Source: Candidatus Binatia bacterium (GTDB lineage Bacteria > Desulfobacterota > Binatia > UBA12015). From it: a stretch of DNA of 64,000 nt. A program made the position numbers and the translations under genes. Positions 33,382-42,724 of the stretch are shown in pieces. A model generated the notes under the pieces. It ran no database searches. It was not told the DNA's origin and was given only the letters and a program-made list of their open reading frames with translations. Where the stretch lies: assembly GCA_036563615.1 (NCBI GenBank), contig DATCMB010000007.1, positions 1-64,000 on the forward strand, given 5' to 3'. Position 1 is the stretch's first letter. The number at the start of each line of letters is the position of its first letter.

Positions 33382-35037
33382 ATGTCGTCGTTCAATCTCG
33401 GCGTGATCAACGAAGCGATCGCGGACGCGATCCCGGACCGCGAGGCGCTGGTCACGGCGCAGCGCCGCCTGACCTGGCGCGACCTGCAGCTGCGCACCCG
33501 CAGGCTCGCGAACCTGCTGCGCTCCCGCGGTCTCGGCTGCCGGGTCGAGCGCAGCGAGCTCGCCCCGTGGGAGTCCGGCCAGGACCACCTCGCGCTCTAC
33601 CTCTACAACGGGCACGAGTACCTCGAGGGGATGCTCGGCGCGTACAAGGCGCGCGTCGCGCCGTTCAACGTCAACTATCGCTACGTCGCCGAGGAGCTGC
33701 TCTACGTGCTGCGCGACGCGCGCACGCGCGCGATCGTCTACCACGCGTGCTTCGCGCCGCTCTTGCGCGAGGTGCTGCCGAAGCTCCCCGAGATGGCGCT
33801 CCTGCTGCAGGTCGAGGACGGCAGCGGCGAGAAGCTGCTGCCGGGCGCGCTCGACTACGAGCAGGCGCTCGCCGACTCGAGCGACGCCCCGCCCGACTGC
33901 CAGCCGAGCCCGGACGACCTCTACATCCTCTACACCGGCGGCACGACCGGCATGCCGAAGGGCGTGCTGTGGCGTCAGGAGGACATCTTCTTCGCGGCGC
34001 TCGGCGGCAAGATGTTCGGCGGACCGGAGGTGACGAGCCTCGAGGAGCTGGTCGAGCGCTGCAAGGCGGGCGCCGAGATGCGCTCGCTGCCCGCGCCGCC
34101 CTTCATGCACGGCGCCGCGCACTGGGCGGGCTTCATCATGTGGCACTCGGGCGGCACGATCGTCGTGCAGCGCAACACGCGCACGCTCGACCCGGACGAC
34201 ATCTGGACGACGGTCGAGCGCGAGCGCGTCGTCACGCTGTCGATCGTCGGCGACGCGTTCGCCCGTCCGCTGCTCGATCAACTACAAAAGAAGAAGTACG
34301 ACCTGTCGTCGCTGAAGATCATCGGCTCGGGAGGCGCGATCCTGTCGGCGCCGATGAAGCGCGCGCTCCTCGAGGCCATCCCGGGTCTGATGATCTTCGA
34401 CGGCTTCGGCTCGTCCGAGACCGGCGCGCAGGGCTCGACCATCTCGATGGCGGGGATGGACTCGACGCAGGGCGCGTTCAAGATGGACGAGCACACCTGC
34501 GTGCTCGACGCCGAGCTCACGCGGCGTCTCGAGCCGGGCGAGGAGGCGGTCGGCTGGGTGGCGCGCGCCGGCCGCGTGCCGCTCGGCTACCTCGGCGACG
34601 AGGCCAAGACCCGCAAGACCTACCCCGTCGTCGACGGCACGCGCTACGCGGTGCCCGGCGACCGCGGCCAGGTCGCCGCCGACGGCACGATCCGCGTCTT
34701 CGGCCGCGACTCGGTGTGCATCAACTCGGGCGGCGAGAAGATCTTCGCCGAGGAGGTCGAGCAGGCGCTGAAGCACCATCCCGCGGTGTACGACGTCATC
34801 GTCACCGGCACGCCGAGCGAGCGCTGGGGCGAGCAGGTGACGGCGCTCGTCCAGCTCCGCCCGGGCGCGCAGGCGAGCGACGACGAGCTGCGCGAGGCCG
34901 CGGCGACCCAGATCGCGCGCTACAAGCTGCCGAAGGCGTTCGTCTACGTCGACTCGCTGGTGCGTGCGCCGAGCGGCAAGCCGGACTACCGTTGGGCGAA
35001 GGAGACCGCGACGCGCGCGCTCGCCGGCTCGTCGTAA
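33382..35037 (+). CDS. AMP-forming acyl-CoA synthetase (FadD19/FadD3-like group)
   Basis: A 551-aa ANL enzyme. The P-loop is LYTGGTTGMPKGVLWRQEDI, the A5 motif FDGFGSSETGAQG, the A8 region FGRDSVCINSGGEKIFAEEVE, and the catalytic Lys lies in APSGKPDYRWAK. The YTGGTTGMPKGVLWR form and HGAAHWAGF segment resemble synthetases that load long-chain or steroid side-chain acids in actinobacteria. It has the Shine-Dalgarno GAGGAG before the ATG. A close paralogue lies at 36792-38438. Together with the Ltp/DUF35 pair at 11.5-13.2 kb this hints at degradation of a sterol- or terpenoid-like substrate, which is inference. Confidence 0.92.
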   Translation: MSSFNLGVINEAIADAIPDREALVTAQRRLTWRDLQLRTRRLANLLRSRGLGCRVERSELAPWESGQDHLALYLYNGHEYLEGMLGAYKARVAPFNVNYRYVAEELLYVLRDARTRAIVYHACFAPLLREVLPKLPEMALLLQVEDGSGEKLLPGALDYEQALADSSDAPPDCQPSPDDLYILYTGGTTGMPKGVLWRQEDIFFAALGGKMFGGPEVTSLEELVERCKAGAEMRSLPAPPFMHGAAHWAGFIMWHSGGTIVVQRNTRTLDPDDIWTTVERERVVTLSIVGDAFARPLLDQLQKKKYDLSSLKIIGSGGAILSAPMKRALLEAIPGLMIFDGFGSSETGAQGSTISMAGMDSTQGAFKMDEHTCVLDAELTRRLEPGEEAVGWVARAGRVPLGYLGDEAKTRKTYPVVDGTRYAVPGDRGQVAADGTIRVFGRDSVCINSGGEKIFAEEVEQALKHHPAVYDVIVTGTPSERWGEQVTALVQLRPGAQASDDELREAAATQIARYKLPKAFVYVDSLVRAPSGKPDYRWAKETATRALAGSS

Positions 35038-35114
35038 CGCCGACCGAGAAGACTCACGCGTCGCACGCCGGCGGCCGGTGCGCGGGTGCCGCGCGCCCGG
35101 CGACGGAGGACAGG

Positions 35115-35798
35115 ATGGTGGCTGCACGCTTTCGATGTCTGCTGGCGCTCGCCGTCGCCGTTCTCGGCGCGACGTCGGCTCGAGCAGCGTCCGCCTACGG
35201 CGCCGCCCCCGCGCCGGAGCCGGCGCCGACCGCCGCGCGCGCACCCGCGCCGGCCGCGACCGCCGGGCTCGCCAAGGCGACCTTCGCGGGCGGCTGCTTC
35301 TGGTGCATGGAGCCGCCGTTCGACGAGCTCGAGGGCGTGGTGTCGACCACCTCGGGCTACACCGGCGGCACGACGCCGAACCCGAGCTACGAGCAAGTCT
35401 CCGCGGGCGGCACCGGCCACGCCGAGGCGGTCGAGATCGTCTACGACCCGAGCAAGGTGAGCTACGAGAAGCTGCTCGAGGTCTTCTGGCGCAACGTCGA
35501 CCCGACGACGCCGAACCGCCAGTTCTGCGACTTCGGCTCGCAGTACCGCACGGCGATCTTCACGCACGACGAGGAGCAGCAGCGCCTCGCCGAGGAGTCC
35601 AAGCGCAAGCTCGAGGCGTCGGGCAAGCTCGGCAAGCCGATCGTCACCGAGATCGTCCCCGCGACCGAGTTCTACCCGGCCGAGGAGTACCACCAGGACT
35701 ACTACCGGAAGAATCCGATCAGATACAAATTTTACCGCTACAGCTGCGGACGCGACCAGCGGCTCGAGGAGCTGTGGGGTCCGCCGGCGCGCGAGTGA
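35115..35798 (+). CDS. msrA: exported peptide-methionine (S)-S-oxide reductase
   Basis: Repairs oxidised methionine in exported proteins. The 227-aa protein has a signal peptide (CLLALAVAVLGATSARAAS) and a Pro/Ala-rich linker, then MsrA with the catalytic Cys in FAGGCFWCMEPPFDEL, GYTGGTTPNPSYEQVS and GHAEAVEIVYDP, plus FCDFGSQYRTAIF and the C-terminal YHQDYYRKN. It has a strong Shine-Dalgarno, GGAGGACAGG, next to the ATG at 35115. Its stop abuts the stop of the convergent lipoprotein gene in the sequence TGATCA. It is 77 bp after the synthetase on the same strand. Confidence 0.95.
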   Translation: MVAARFRCLLALAVAVLGATSARAASAYGAAPAPEPAPTAARAPAPAATAGLAKATFAGGCFWCMEPPFDELEGVVSTTSGYTGGTTPNPSYEQVSAGGTGHAEAVEIVYDPSKVSYEKLLEVFWRNVDPTTPNRQFCDFGSQYRTAIFTHDEEQQRLAEESKRKLEASGKLGKPIVTEIVPATEFYPAEEYHQDYYRKNPIRYKFYRYSCGRDQRLEELWGPPARE

Positions 35799-36716
35799 TC
35801 AGATCTTCCCGTTCTGCCAGACCACGGCGTCGATCGACGAAAGCACGCGCCCACCGGTCGCCACCGCGACGAAGGTGCCGTTCCCGTAGTCGACGCCGTT
35901 GATGTACTGGCCGGTGTCGGACACCCGGAAGCCGTAGTTCAGGCCGTCGGGCGAGGTCAGGATGTTCCCCTCGTCGCCGACGACGACGTAGATGCCCTGC
36001 GCGAACGCGACGTCGTTCAGGTTCGGCAGGACGCCCGACGCCGCGACCTGCCACGGTCCGGCCGAGGTCGCAGCGAACTGGATCGTGCCGCTCGCTCCCA
36101 CCAGCACCCAGCCCGGCGGACCGAAGGCGGCGGCGTAGAGGTCGGTCGGGATGCCGCCGTTCTGCACGGTCCAGGTCGCGCCCGCGTCGGTCGAGGTGAC
36201 GATCGCGCCGCCGGCGCCGACCGCCACGAAGGTCGCGTCCTCGCCGAAGCCGACGCCGTACAGCGGCACGTCGGTGCCGATCGCCTGCTGCGTCCAGGTG
36301 ACGCCGTCGGTGGACGAAAGAACGGTCCCGAGGTCGCCCACCGCGATGATCGTCCCTGCGCCGGCCGCGACGCCGTGCAGGTTGAAGCCGGTCGGCGAGA
36401 GCTGCTGCACCCAGCCGGTGCCGTCGACCGAGACCACGATCGCCCCGCCGTCGCCGACCGCGACGAAGAGGCCCTGCGCGCTCGCGTAGGTGACGTCGTT
36501 GAGCGACGGCACGCCGGCGCCGAACGTCGCCCAGCCCGGCCCGGAGTTGACGTACGTCAGGTTGGTCTCGCCGACCGCGACGAAGGTGCCGTTGCCGAAG
36601 GCGACCGACTCGAGGAAGACGCCGCCGTCGCCACCTCCGCCGCAGGCCAGCGTCAGCACGGTCGCCGACGCGACCAACCACGAAGCCCAGCCTGCGACCC
36701 GATCCCAGCTCCGCAT
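35799..36716 (-). CDS. lipoprotein with BNR/YCF48-like beta-propeller repeats
   Basis: A 305-aa exported protein with a lipobox (SATVLTLACGGGG) followed by about six repeats of roughly 40 residues of the type LYGVGFGEDATFVAVGAGG then IVTSTDAGATWT, the Asp-box/YCF48-type propeller blade. Such proteins bind partners or glycans at the cell surface; the role is unknown. It is convergent with msrA (stops abut) and divergent from the second synthetase gene with 75 bp between starts. Confidence 0.85.
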   Translation of the reverse strand: MRSWDRVAGWASWLVASATVLTLACGGGGDGGVFLESVAFGNGTFVAVGETNLTYVNSGPGWATFGAGVPSLNDVTYASAQGLFVAVGDGGAIVVSVDGTGWVQQLSPTGFNLHGVAAGAGTIIAVGDLGTVLSSTDGVTWTQQAIGTDVPLYGVGFGEDATFVAVGAGGAIVTSTDAGATWTVQNGGIPTDLYAAAFGPPGWVLVGASGTIQFAATSAGPWQVAASGVLPNLNDVAFAQGIYVVVGDEGNILTSPDGLNYGFRVSDTGQYINGVDYGNGTFVAVATGGRVLSSIDAVVWQNGKI

Positions 36717-36791
36717 CGGCGCATCCTCTCCCGCCCCGCGGCATGCGGGACCGCGGACTTCTAGCTAAAGCGCGGCGACGAGGACAAGCGC

Positions 36792-38438
36792 ATGGACTTC
36801 AATCTCGCCGCCGTCCAAGAGGCCATCGCCGCCGCCATCCCGGAGCGCGAGTGCATCGTCCACGAGAATCGCCGCCTGAGCTGGGCCGAGGTCAACGACC
36901 GCACGCGCCGGCTCGCGAACTTCCTGCTCGCGCGCGGCCTGGGAAACGTGCGCGAGCGCGACGGCCTCGCCGGCTGGGAGTCCGGGCAGGACCACCTCGC
37001 GCTCTACCTCTACAACGGCTGCGAGTACCTCGAGGGCATGCTCGGCGCGTTCAAGGCCCGGGTCGCGCCGTTCAACGTCAATTACCGCTACGTCGAGGAG
37101 GAGCTGGTTTACCTGCTGCGCGACGCGCGCCCGCGCGCGATCCTCTACCACGCGCGCTTCGCGCCGATGCTCGCCAAGGTGCTGCCGGAGGTCGGCGGCG
37201 TCGACGTCCTGCTGCAGGTCGCCGACGACTCCGGCAACGCGCTGCTGCCGGGCGCGGTCGACTACGAGGAGGCGCTCGCCGCGGCGCCCGCGCACCGCCC
37301 CGACGTCCGCTGGTCGCCGGACGACCTGTACGTCATCTACACCGGCGGCACGACCGGCATGCCGAAGGGCGTGCTGTGGCGCCAGGCCGACATCTTCGTC
37401 ACCGCGCTCGGCGGACGTCGCACCGACGGTGCGGAGTTCGAGTCGCTCGAGCAGATCGTCGAGCACGCGAAGCGTGGCAAGGCGCGCTCGCTGCCCGCGC
37501 CGCCGTTCATGCACGGCGCCGCGAGCTGGAACGCGTTCACCACCTTCCACGCCGGCGGCACGGTCGTGATCCAGGGCGAGACCAGGCGCCTCGACGCGGA
37601 CGACGTCTGGCGCACGATCGAGCGCGAGCGCGTCACCTCGATGCTGATCGTCGGCGACGCGTTCGCTCGGCCGCTCGTCGATGCGCTCGCGCGCGGCTCG
37701 TACGACGTCGACTCGCTGCGCCTGATCGTCTCGGGCGGCGCGCCGCTCAGCCCGACGCTCAAGCGCGCGCTGCACGAGCTCCTTCCGAAGGTCACGCTGC
37801 TCGACGCGGTCGGCTCGTCGGAGACCGGACGTCAGGGGCAGAGCTTCAGCACGCGCCCGAGCGAGATCGCGTCGGGGTCGTTCGTGCCGGTGCCGGACAA
37901 CTGCGTGCTGAGCGAGGACTGCTCGCGCGTGCTCGGTCCCGGCGACGTCGAGATCGGCTGGCTCGCGAAGACCGGCCGCGTCCCGCTCGGCTACCTCGGC
38001 GACGAGCCGAAGACGCAGCGCACGTTCCCGACGATCGGCGGCGTGCGCTACTCGCTGCCCGGCGACCGCGCGCGCGTCTCTGCGGACGGCGCGATCGAGC
38101 TCCTCGGCCGCGACTCGGTGACGATCAACTCGGGCGGCGAGAAGATCTTCGCCGAGGAGGTCGAGCTCGCGCTGAAGCACCACCCCGCCGTGTACGACGC
38201 GGTGGTCGTCGGCCGGCCGAGCGAGCGCTGGGGTCAAGAGGTGGTCGCGCTCGTGCGCCTGCGCGACGGTGCGTCGGCGACGGTCGACGAACTCGTCGCC
38301 GAGAGCGCGCGTCACGTCGCGCGCTACAAGCTGCCCAAGGCGATCTTCTTCCTCGACGAGATCGTGCGCAGCCCGAGCGGCAAGGCGGACTACCGCTGGG
38401 CGAAGGAGCAAGCGCTCGCCAGGTCGAAAGCCGGCTGA
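36792..38438 (+). CDS. AMP-forming acyl-CoA synthetase, paralogue of the 33382 gene
   Basis: A 548-aa ANL enzyme closely matching the 551-aa protein at 33382 along its whole length: shared GWESGQDHLALYLYNG-type segment, EYLEGMLGA, RVAPFNVNYRYVEEEL, YTGGTTGMPKGVLWRQ, SLPAPPFMHGAA, IVGDAFARPLVD, INSGGEKIFAEEVE and SPSGKADYRWAKEQA with the catalytic Lys. The acyl-pocket region around residues 190-260 differs most, so specificity may differ. It has GAGGA about 8 nt before the ATG. A GNAT gene follows after 5 bp, so the two are cotranscribed. Confidence 0.92.
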   Translation: MDFNLAAVQEAIAAAIPERECIVHENRRLSWAEVNDRTRRLANFLLARGLGNVRERDGLAGWESGQDHLALYLYNGCEYLEGMLGAFKARVAPFNVNYRYVEEELVYLLRDARPRAILYHARFAPMLAKVLPEVGGVDVLLQVADDSGNALLPGAVDYEEALAAAPAHRPDVRWSPDDLYVIYTGGTTGMPKGVLWRQADIFVTALGGRRTDGAEFESLEQIVEHAKRGKARSLPAPPFMHGAASWNAFTTFHAGGTVVIQGETRRLDADDVWRTIERERVTSMLIVGDAFARPLVDALARGSYDVDSLRLIVSGGAPLSPTLKRALHELLPKVTLLDAVGSSETGRQGQSFSTRPSEIASGSFVPVPDNCVLSEDCSRVLGPGDVEIGWLAKTGRVPLGYLGDEPKTQRTFPTIGGVRYSLPGDRARVSADGAIELLGRDSVTINSGGEKIFAEEVELALKHHPAVYDAVVVGRPSERWGQEVVALVRLRDGASATVDELVAESARHVARYKLPKAIFFLDEIVRSPSGKADYRWAKEQALARSKAG

Positions 38439-38443
38439 GACGC

Positions 38444-39517
38444 ATGGCGGTCGTGATCGAGACGCCGAGGAGCCGCGCCGAGCTCGGCGAGCTGATCGAC
38501 TTCCACAACGTCGTCCACGCCGGACGGCGCGCACGCTGGGGTCCCGATCCGACGATCGAGCTACCCTTCCTCACCGGCGAGAGCCCGTTCTCGGTCGATC
38601 GCCGCCTGCGGCCGTTCGTCGCGCGCGACGACGGACGCATCGTCGCCCGCGTCGTCGCCGCGATCGACGAGCGCTACCAGAAGCTGTGGAGCGAGCGCCT
38701 CGGGCACTTGCTGCTCTTCGAGGCGCTGCCCGGCACGCGCGTCGCCGTGCGGGCGCTGCTCGACCGCGCCTGCCTCTGGCTCGCCGACGAGGGCGCGGCC
38801 GCCGCGCGCGCGGGCTTCGGCGTGTTCGACTTTCCGTTCGCGATCGACGCCTACGAGACGCTGCCGCCGAGCGTGCTGCGCCAGAACGCGCCGTACTACC
38901 ACGCGCTGCTCAAGGACGCGCGCTTCGAGACCGAGCAGGGCTTCGTCGATTACAAAATCGAGGTCACGCCCGAGCGGATCGCGAGCTGGCGGGCCGCGGT
39001 CGAGGAAGGCCGGCGCGCGGGCTTCGACGTCCTGACGCTGCGCCAGGTGCCGATCGAGCGCCGCGCCGCCGACTTCCACATGGTGTGGGACGACGCCTTC
39101 CGGCGGCACTGGGGCTACACGCCGTTCTCCGAGGAGGAGATGGCGACGATCATCGCCGGGCTCACGCCGGCCGGCATGCTCGACTCCTCGCTCCTCGCCT
39201 ACCGCGACGGCGAGCCGCTCGGCGCGCTGTGGCTCGTGCCCGAGACCTCTTGGCAGGCGGTGGTGAAGCACGGGCACCGTCTGGGCGACGACGAGAAGCT
39301 GAACGTGCTCGCGATCGCGGTGCGCGAGCCGGCGCGCGGCCAGGGCCTCAACCTGGCGATGGCGGGCACGGGATATCTCGAGCTCGCGCGGCGCGGCGCG
39401 CGCTTTCTCAGCTACACGCTGGTGCTCGACGACAACTGGCCGTCGCGGCGCACGGCGGAGAAGCTCGGCGGTCGGGTGTGCGCGAGCTACCTCGCGTACC
39501 GACGCGAGCTGCGCTGA
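38444..39517 (+). CDS. GNAT-like acyltransferase
   Basis: A 357-aa protein with two GNAT-like halves. The N-terminal half (RAELGELIDFHNVV, FVARDDGRIVARVVAAID, GFGVFDFPFAIDAYE) resembles the N-acetyltransferase fold seen in DUF-type GNATs. The C-terminal half has DEKLNVLAIAVREPARGQGLNLAMAG, whose RGQG matches the acyl-CoA pyrophosphate loop. It begins 5 bp after the synthetase stop. The coupling suggests it acts on the acyl-CoA formed by, or regulates by acylation, the upstream synthetase (acyl-CoA synthetases are known targets of Pat-type GNATs). No direct evidence for either. Confidence 0.75.
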   Translation: MAVVIETPRSRAELGELIDFHNVVHAGRRARWGPDPTIELPFLTGESPFSVDRRLRPFVARDDGRIVARVVAAIDERYQKLWSERLGHLLLFEALPGTRVAVRALLDRACLWLADEGAAAARAGFGVFDFPFAIDAYETLPPSVLRQNAPYYHALLKDARFETEQGFVDYKIEVTPERIASWRAAVEEGRRAGFDVLTLRQVPIERRAADFHMVWDDAFRRHWGYTPFSEEEMATIIAGLTPAGMLDSSLLAYRDGEPLGALWLVPETSWQAVVKHGHRLGDDEKLNVLAIAVREPARGQGLNLAMAGTGYLELARRGARFLSYTLVLDDNWPSRRTAEKLGGRVCASYLAYRRELR

Positions 39518-39626
39518 CGCGCGCTCGCGGCCGCGCGGCTCGCGCGCGCTGAGATCGCGCAAGCGCACGCGTACGGCTCACCCCCCTTCCGGGCCGCGCG
39601 CTTCAGTCCGAGCGCTTCCGCGACGC

Positions 39627-40865
39627 TCAGCGTCCGCGCACGCGCCGCAGCGCCGCCGCGAGGCGCCGCAGCGGCGCGGTCACGCGCCACGACAGCGAGC
39701 GCTCGACGCCCGCGAGCACGCGCCGCGCGTCCTCGAGCTCGGCGCTGCGCGCGGCGAGCGCCTGCGTGCGCTCGGCGAGCGCCTGCGTCTGCTCGGCGAG
39801 AGCCGCGCGCACGCCCGCAAGCTCTTCCTCGAGCCGCTTCGCGACGTCGTGCGCGACCGCGAGCTCGCGGCGGACGCGGTCGAGCTCGCGCTCGCGGGCC
39901 GAGCGTCCGCCCTCGTCGTCGCCGCTCGCCTTGCCCGAGCGCAGCGCCGAGATCTCCTCCTCGAGCTCGATCACGACCGGGCTCATCGCGTGGTCGGCCG
40001 CCGCGAGACCCGCGCGCAGACGGTCGAGGCGCGCGCGCTGCTCCGCCGTGTCGTGCTCGCGCATCGCGATCAGCACCGCGTAGGCCTCGCCGGTCCAGCG
40101 CGCGATCGCGGGCACGTCGGCGGCGGGGGCTTGCGCGGCGACGTGGTGGCGCAGCTTCGCGTCGAGGAACGACGAGATCTCCCGTGCCGCGGCGTCGAAC
40201 GGCCGCGGCCAGGTGAAGCCGAGGGTGCGCGCCGCGCGCTCGAGCGTCGCGCGCCAGTCGGAGAGAAGCGCGTCGAACGGCACGATCGCGCGGCGGTGAC
40301 CGCGGGTGTGCAGCTCGGCCTCGAGCGTGTAGCGCAGCCACAGGAGGTGCGAGCGCGCCGGGGTGAGGCCGTCGCGCCGCGCGAGCGAGTCCGCCACCTC
40401 GGCGGGGTGGCGCACGGCGAGCAGGAAGCCAGGCGTCGCGCCGACGCCCTCGAGCAGCGGCAGCCAGAGCGGCAGCAGCCGGCTGATGCGCGGGTCCTTG
40501 ACGCCGAACGGCGTGCCCGACGCGGCGAGGCTGCGCAGCGTCTCGGCGAGCCGCTCGCGGACCTCGGCGATGCCCGGCGCCTCCGCCCAGCGCTCGGGCA
40601 GCGGCCGGACGTCGTCCCACACCAGGCCCTGCGTCGCGAGCGCGCGATCGTCGGCGTCCTTGATCCGCGCGTCCTCCCAGAAGCCGGCCTCGTTGTCGCG
40701 CTGCGTGGGGATGAACTCGTTGCCGAGCTCGACGCCGAGCAGGTTGCAGCAGCGCGCGAGCGCAGACGTGCCGCTGCGGTGCATGCCGAGGATGACGAGC
40801 GCAGTGATGGGCGCGGCGTCGGTGGCCGGAGGAGCGGCTGCGCTCGACGTCGTCTGCGCCGACAT
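39627..40865 (-). CDS. sulfotransferase-family protein with C-terminal coiled coil
   Basis: A 412-aa protein. The PAPS-binding P-loop is LGMHRSGTSALARCCNLLGV, and the 3'-phosphate site lies in the FLLAVRHPAEVADSLARRDG strand-helix. After about residue 285 it becomes a long coiled coil with heptads (EEELAGVRAALAEQTQALAE and following), ending in SLSWRVTAPLRRLAAALRR, a tail frequently attached to glycan-modifying transferases. It probably sulfates a surface glycan. Start is ATG at 40865; the frame is open 42 codons further but those residues are not family-like. It is divergent from the GT39-like gene. Confidence 0.85.
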   Translation of the reverse strand: MSAQTTSSAAAPPATDAAPITALVILGMHRSGTSALARCCNLLGVELGNEFIPTQRDNEAGFWEDARIKDADDRALATQGLVWDDVRPLPERWAEAPGIAEVRERLAETLRSLAASGTPFGVKDPRISRLLPLWLPLLEGVGATPGFLLAVRHPAEVADSLARRDGLTPARSHLLWLRYTLEAELHTRGHRRAIVPFDALLSDWRATLERAARTLGFTWPRPFDAAAREISSFLDAKLRHHVAAQAPAADVPAIARWTGEAYAVLIAMREHDTAEQRARLDRLRAGLAAADHAMSPVVIELEEEISALRSGKASGDDEGGRSARERELDRVRRELAVAHDVAKRLEEELAGVRAALAEQTQALAERTQALAARSAELEDARRVLAGVERSLSWRVTAPLRRLAAALRRVRGR

Positions 40866-40969
40866 GGCGCGCACGATAATCGACCGGTGCGTCGGCGGAC
40901 AAACGCCGCGTCGGGCGCGAATCACGCGAGGGGTGTTGCCGCGAGGTCTGCGCCTGTGGTCTTTGCTCG

Positions 40970-42706
40970 GTGGTGGAGCGGCTCGCCGCACACTTCCTGC
41001 CGCTGCTGCTGGTGATCGTCGCGGGCGCGGCGCTGCGCGCCTACCACCTGGGCACGCTCGGCCTCTGGTGGGACGAGATCGTCCACATCTGGACGTCGCA
41101 GAGCGGCGGGCTGATCGACGTGCTGCGCGAGGTCAAGCGCGGCATCCCGCCCGGCACCGGCAACGCCGGCGCGGTGCCGCTCGACTACCTGCTGCTGCAC
41201 CTCTACCTGCGCGTCACCACCCCGCCCGAGCCCGAGGCGCTCGAGACCTACTACCGGGTGCCGTCGTTCGTCTACAGCGTGCTCGCGCTGCCGATGCTGT
41301 ACGCCTTCGGGCGGCGCTTCCTCGACCGGCAGATCGCGCTGCTCTCGACGCTGCTGCTCGCGCTGTCGCTGCCGCACGTCCTCTACGCCGCCGAGGCGCG
41401 CTTCTACTCGCTGTTCGTCCTGACGACGATCCTCAACCTGTACCTGTTCGCGAACCTCGTCGAGCGCCGTGACCGCTGGTCGGCGTGGGCGGCGTGCGGC
41501 GGCTTCAACCTCGTCTACTTCGTCTCGGGCCTCTTCAGCCTGCTCGTGCTCGGGGTGCAGTACGTGATCCTCGGCGTCCTGCTCGCGCGCACGCTGCTCG
41601 ACGTGCGCGGCGACGTCGCGCTCCGCCGCGCGGCGACGCGGCAGACGGTCGCCTGGCTCGTGACCGGCAGCCTCGTCGCGGGCTGCGTCGCGCTCTACTT
41701 CATGGGCACCTGGCTCGGCTTCAAGCACAGCCGCACGGTGCCGCCGGAGGTGCTCGACCCGATCCGCGTCACCTGGCGCACGCTGCTCACGTTCTGCTCG
41801 CACAACTCGCTGCTGCTGGTCGCGCTGCTGCTCCTGCCGCTGCCGCTCGTCTATGCGCGCCGGCGCGGCGTCCTGCCGGTGGTCGTGTACCTGGCGGCGA
41901 GCCTGCTCCTGATCCCGGCGATCACGGGGATCGTGCGCTGGCGGAACTACTACTTCCACCCGCGCCACGCGCTCTTCCTGCTGCCTGCGGTGCAGATCCT
42001 GATCGCGATCTCGCTGATGACGGCGCTGCGCGGGCTCGACGCGTTCCGCTTCGTGCCGTGGCTGCGCGAGCGGCGCGCGGCGTGCAACGTCGCGCTCGCG
42101 TGCGCGCTGGTCGTCGCGACGCAGCTCCCGACGGTGCGCGCCTACCTCGCGATGCCCGAGCGCTTCTTCACGCTCAGCAAGAAGACCTACGACTTGAAGC
42201 GCGTCACGCAGACGGTGCGCGACGCCGTCGCGGACTACGCGCCGCGCGAGAAGTACCTGCTGATCGCGCAGCGCAACTCGATGGCCAACACGACGCTCGC
42301 GCAGTACCTGCGCTGGTACCGGCTCGAGGACCGCGTCGTGCTGCGCGGCTCGCGCGACATCAAGAAGACGCTGCGCGACGTGCGGCGCATCTGCAAGGAA
42401 GGCTCCTGCCTCGGAAAGCGCGGCCCGATCCTCGATCGCGACCTCGATCTGACCGGCCCCATGGGCTTGACGCCGGACTTCCAGCGTCTGCTCGGGCTCC
42501 TGCGCCCGATCGGCTACTGGCCCGGCACCGTCCGCGAGATCGGGCTCGTCGCCTACAACAAGCTCGGCAAGGGCCCCGCTGGTCCGGGCATCGCCGAGAT
42601 CAAGATGCGCAACGTGCAGCTGCTCAGGGTGGCGGGGCCGCCGCCCGCGCCGGCGTCGGAGACCGCAGGGCGGGCGGCGGCGTTGCTCGGCGCGCCCGGT
42701 GGATGA
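40970..42706 (+). CDS. GT39-like (GT-C) membrane glycosyltransferase
   Basis: A 578-aa polytopic protein with about eleven helices. The first loop has LGLWWDEIVHIWTSQS, the acidic (W/D)DE motif of GT-C enzymes of the ArnT/PMT type, and later YAAEARFYSLFVLTTILNLY and RWRNYYFHPRHALFLLPA. It uses a polyprenyl-phosphate sugar and acts on the periplasmic side. The C-terminal 150 residues form a soluble domain ending in a Pro/Ala-rich tail. Start is GTG at 40970, directly followed by a second GTG codon. The neighbouring sulfotransferase suggests a modified surface glycan. Confidence 0.82.
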   Translation: MVERLAAHFLPLLLVIVAGAALRAYHLGTLGLWWDEIVHIWTSQSGGLIDVLREVKRGIPPGTGNAGAVPLDYLLLHLYLRVTTPPEPEALETYYRVPSFVYSVLALPMLYAFGRRFLDRQIALLSTLLLALSLPHVLYAAEARFYSLFVLTTILNLYLFANLVERRDRWSAWAACGGFNLVYFVSGLFSLLVLGVQYVILGVLLARTLLDVRGDVALRRAATRQTVAWLVTGSLVAGCVALYFMGTWLGFKHSRTVPPEVLDPIRVTWRTLLTFCSHNSLLLVALLLLPLPLVYARRRGVLPVVVYLAASLLLIPAITGIVRWRNYYFHPRHALFLLPAVQILIAISLMTALRGLDAFRFVPWLRERRAACNVALACALVVATQLPTVRAYLAMPERFFTLSKKTYDLKRVTQTVRDAVADYAPREKYLLIAQRNSMANTTLAQYLRWYRLEDRVVLRGSRDIKKTLRDVRRICKEGSCLGKRGPILDRDLDLTGPMGLTPDFQRLLGLLRPIGYWPGTVREIGLVAYNKLGKGPAGPGIAEIKMRNVQLLRVAGPPPAPASETAGRAAALLGAPGG

Positions 42707-42724
42707 GCGGGCGCCGCGTCGATC

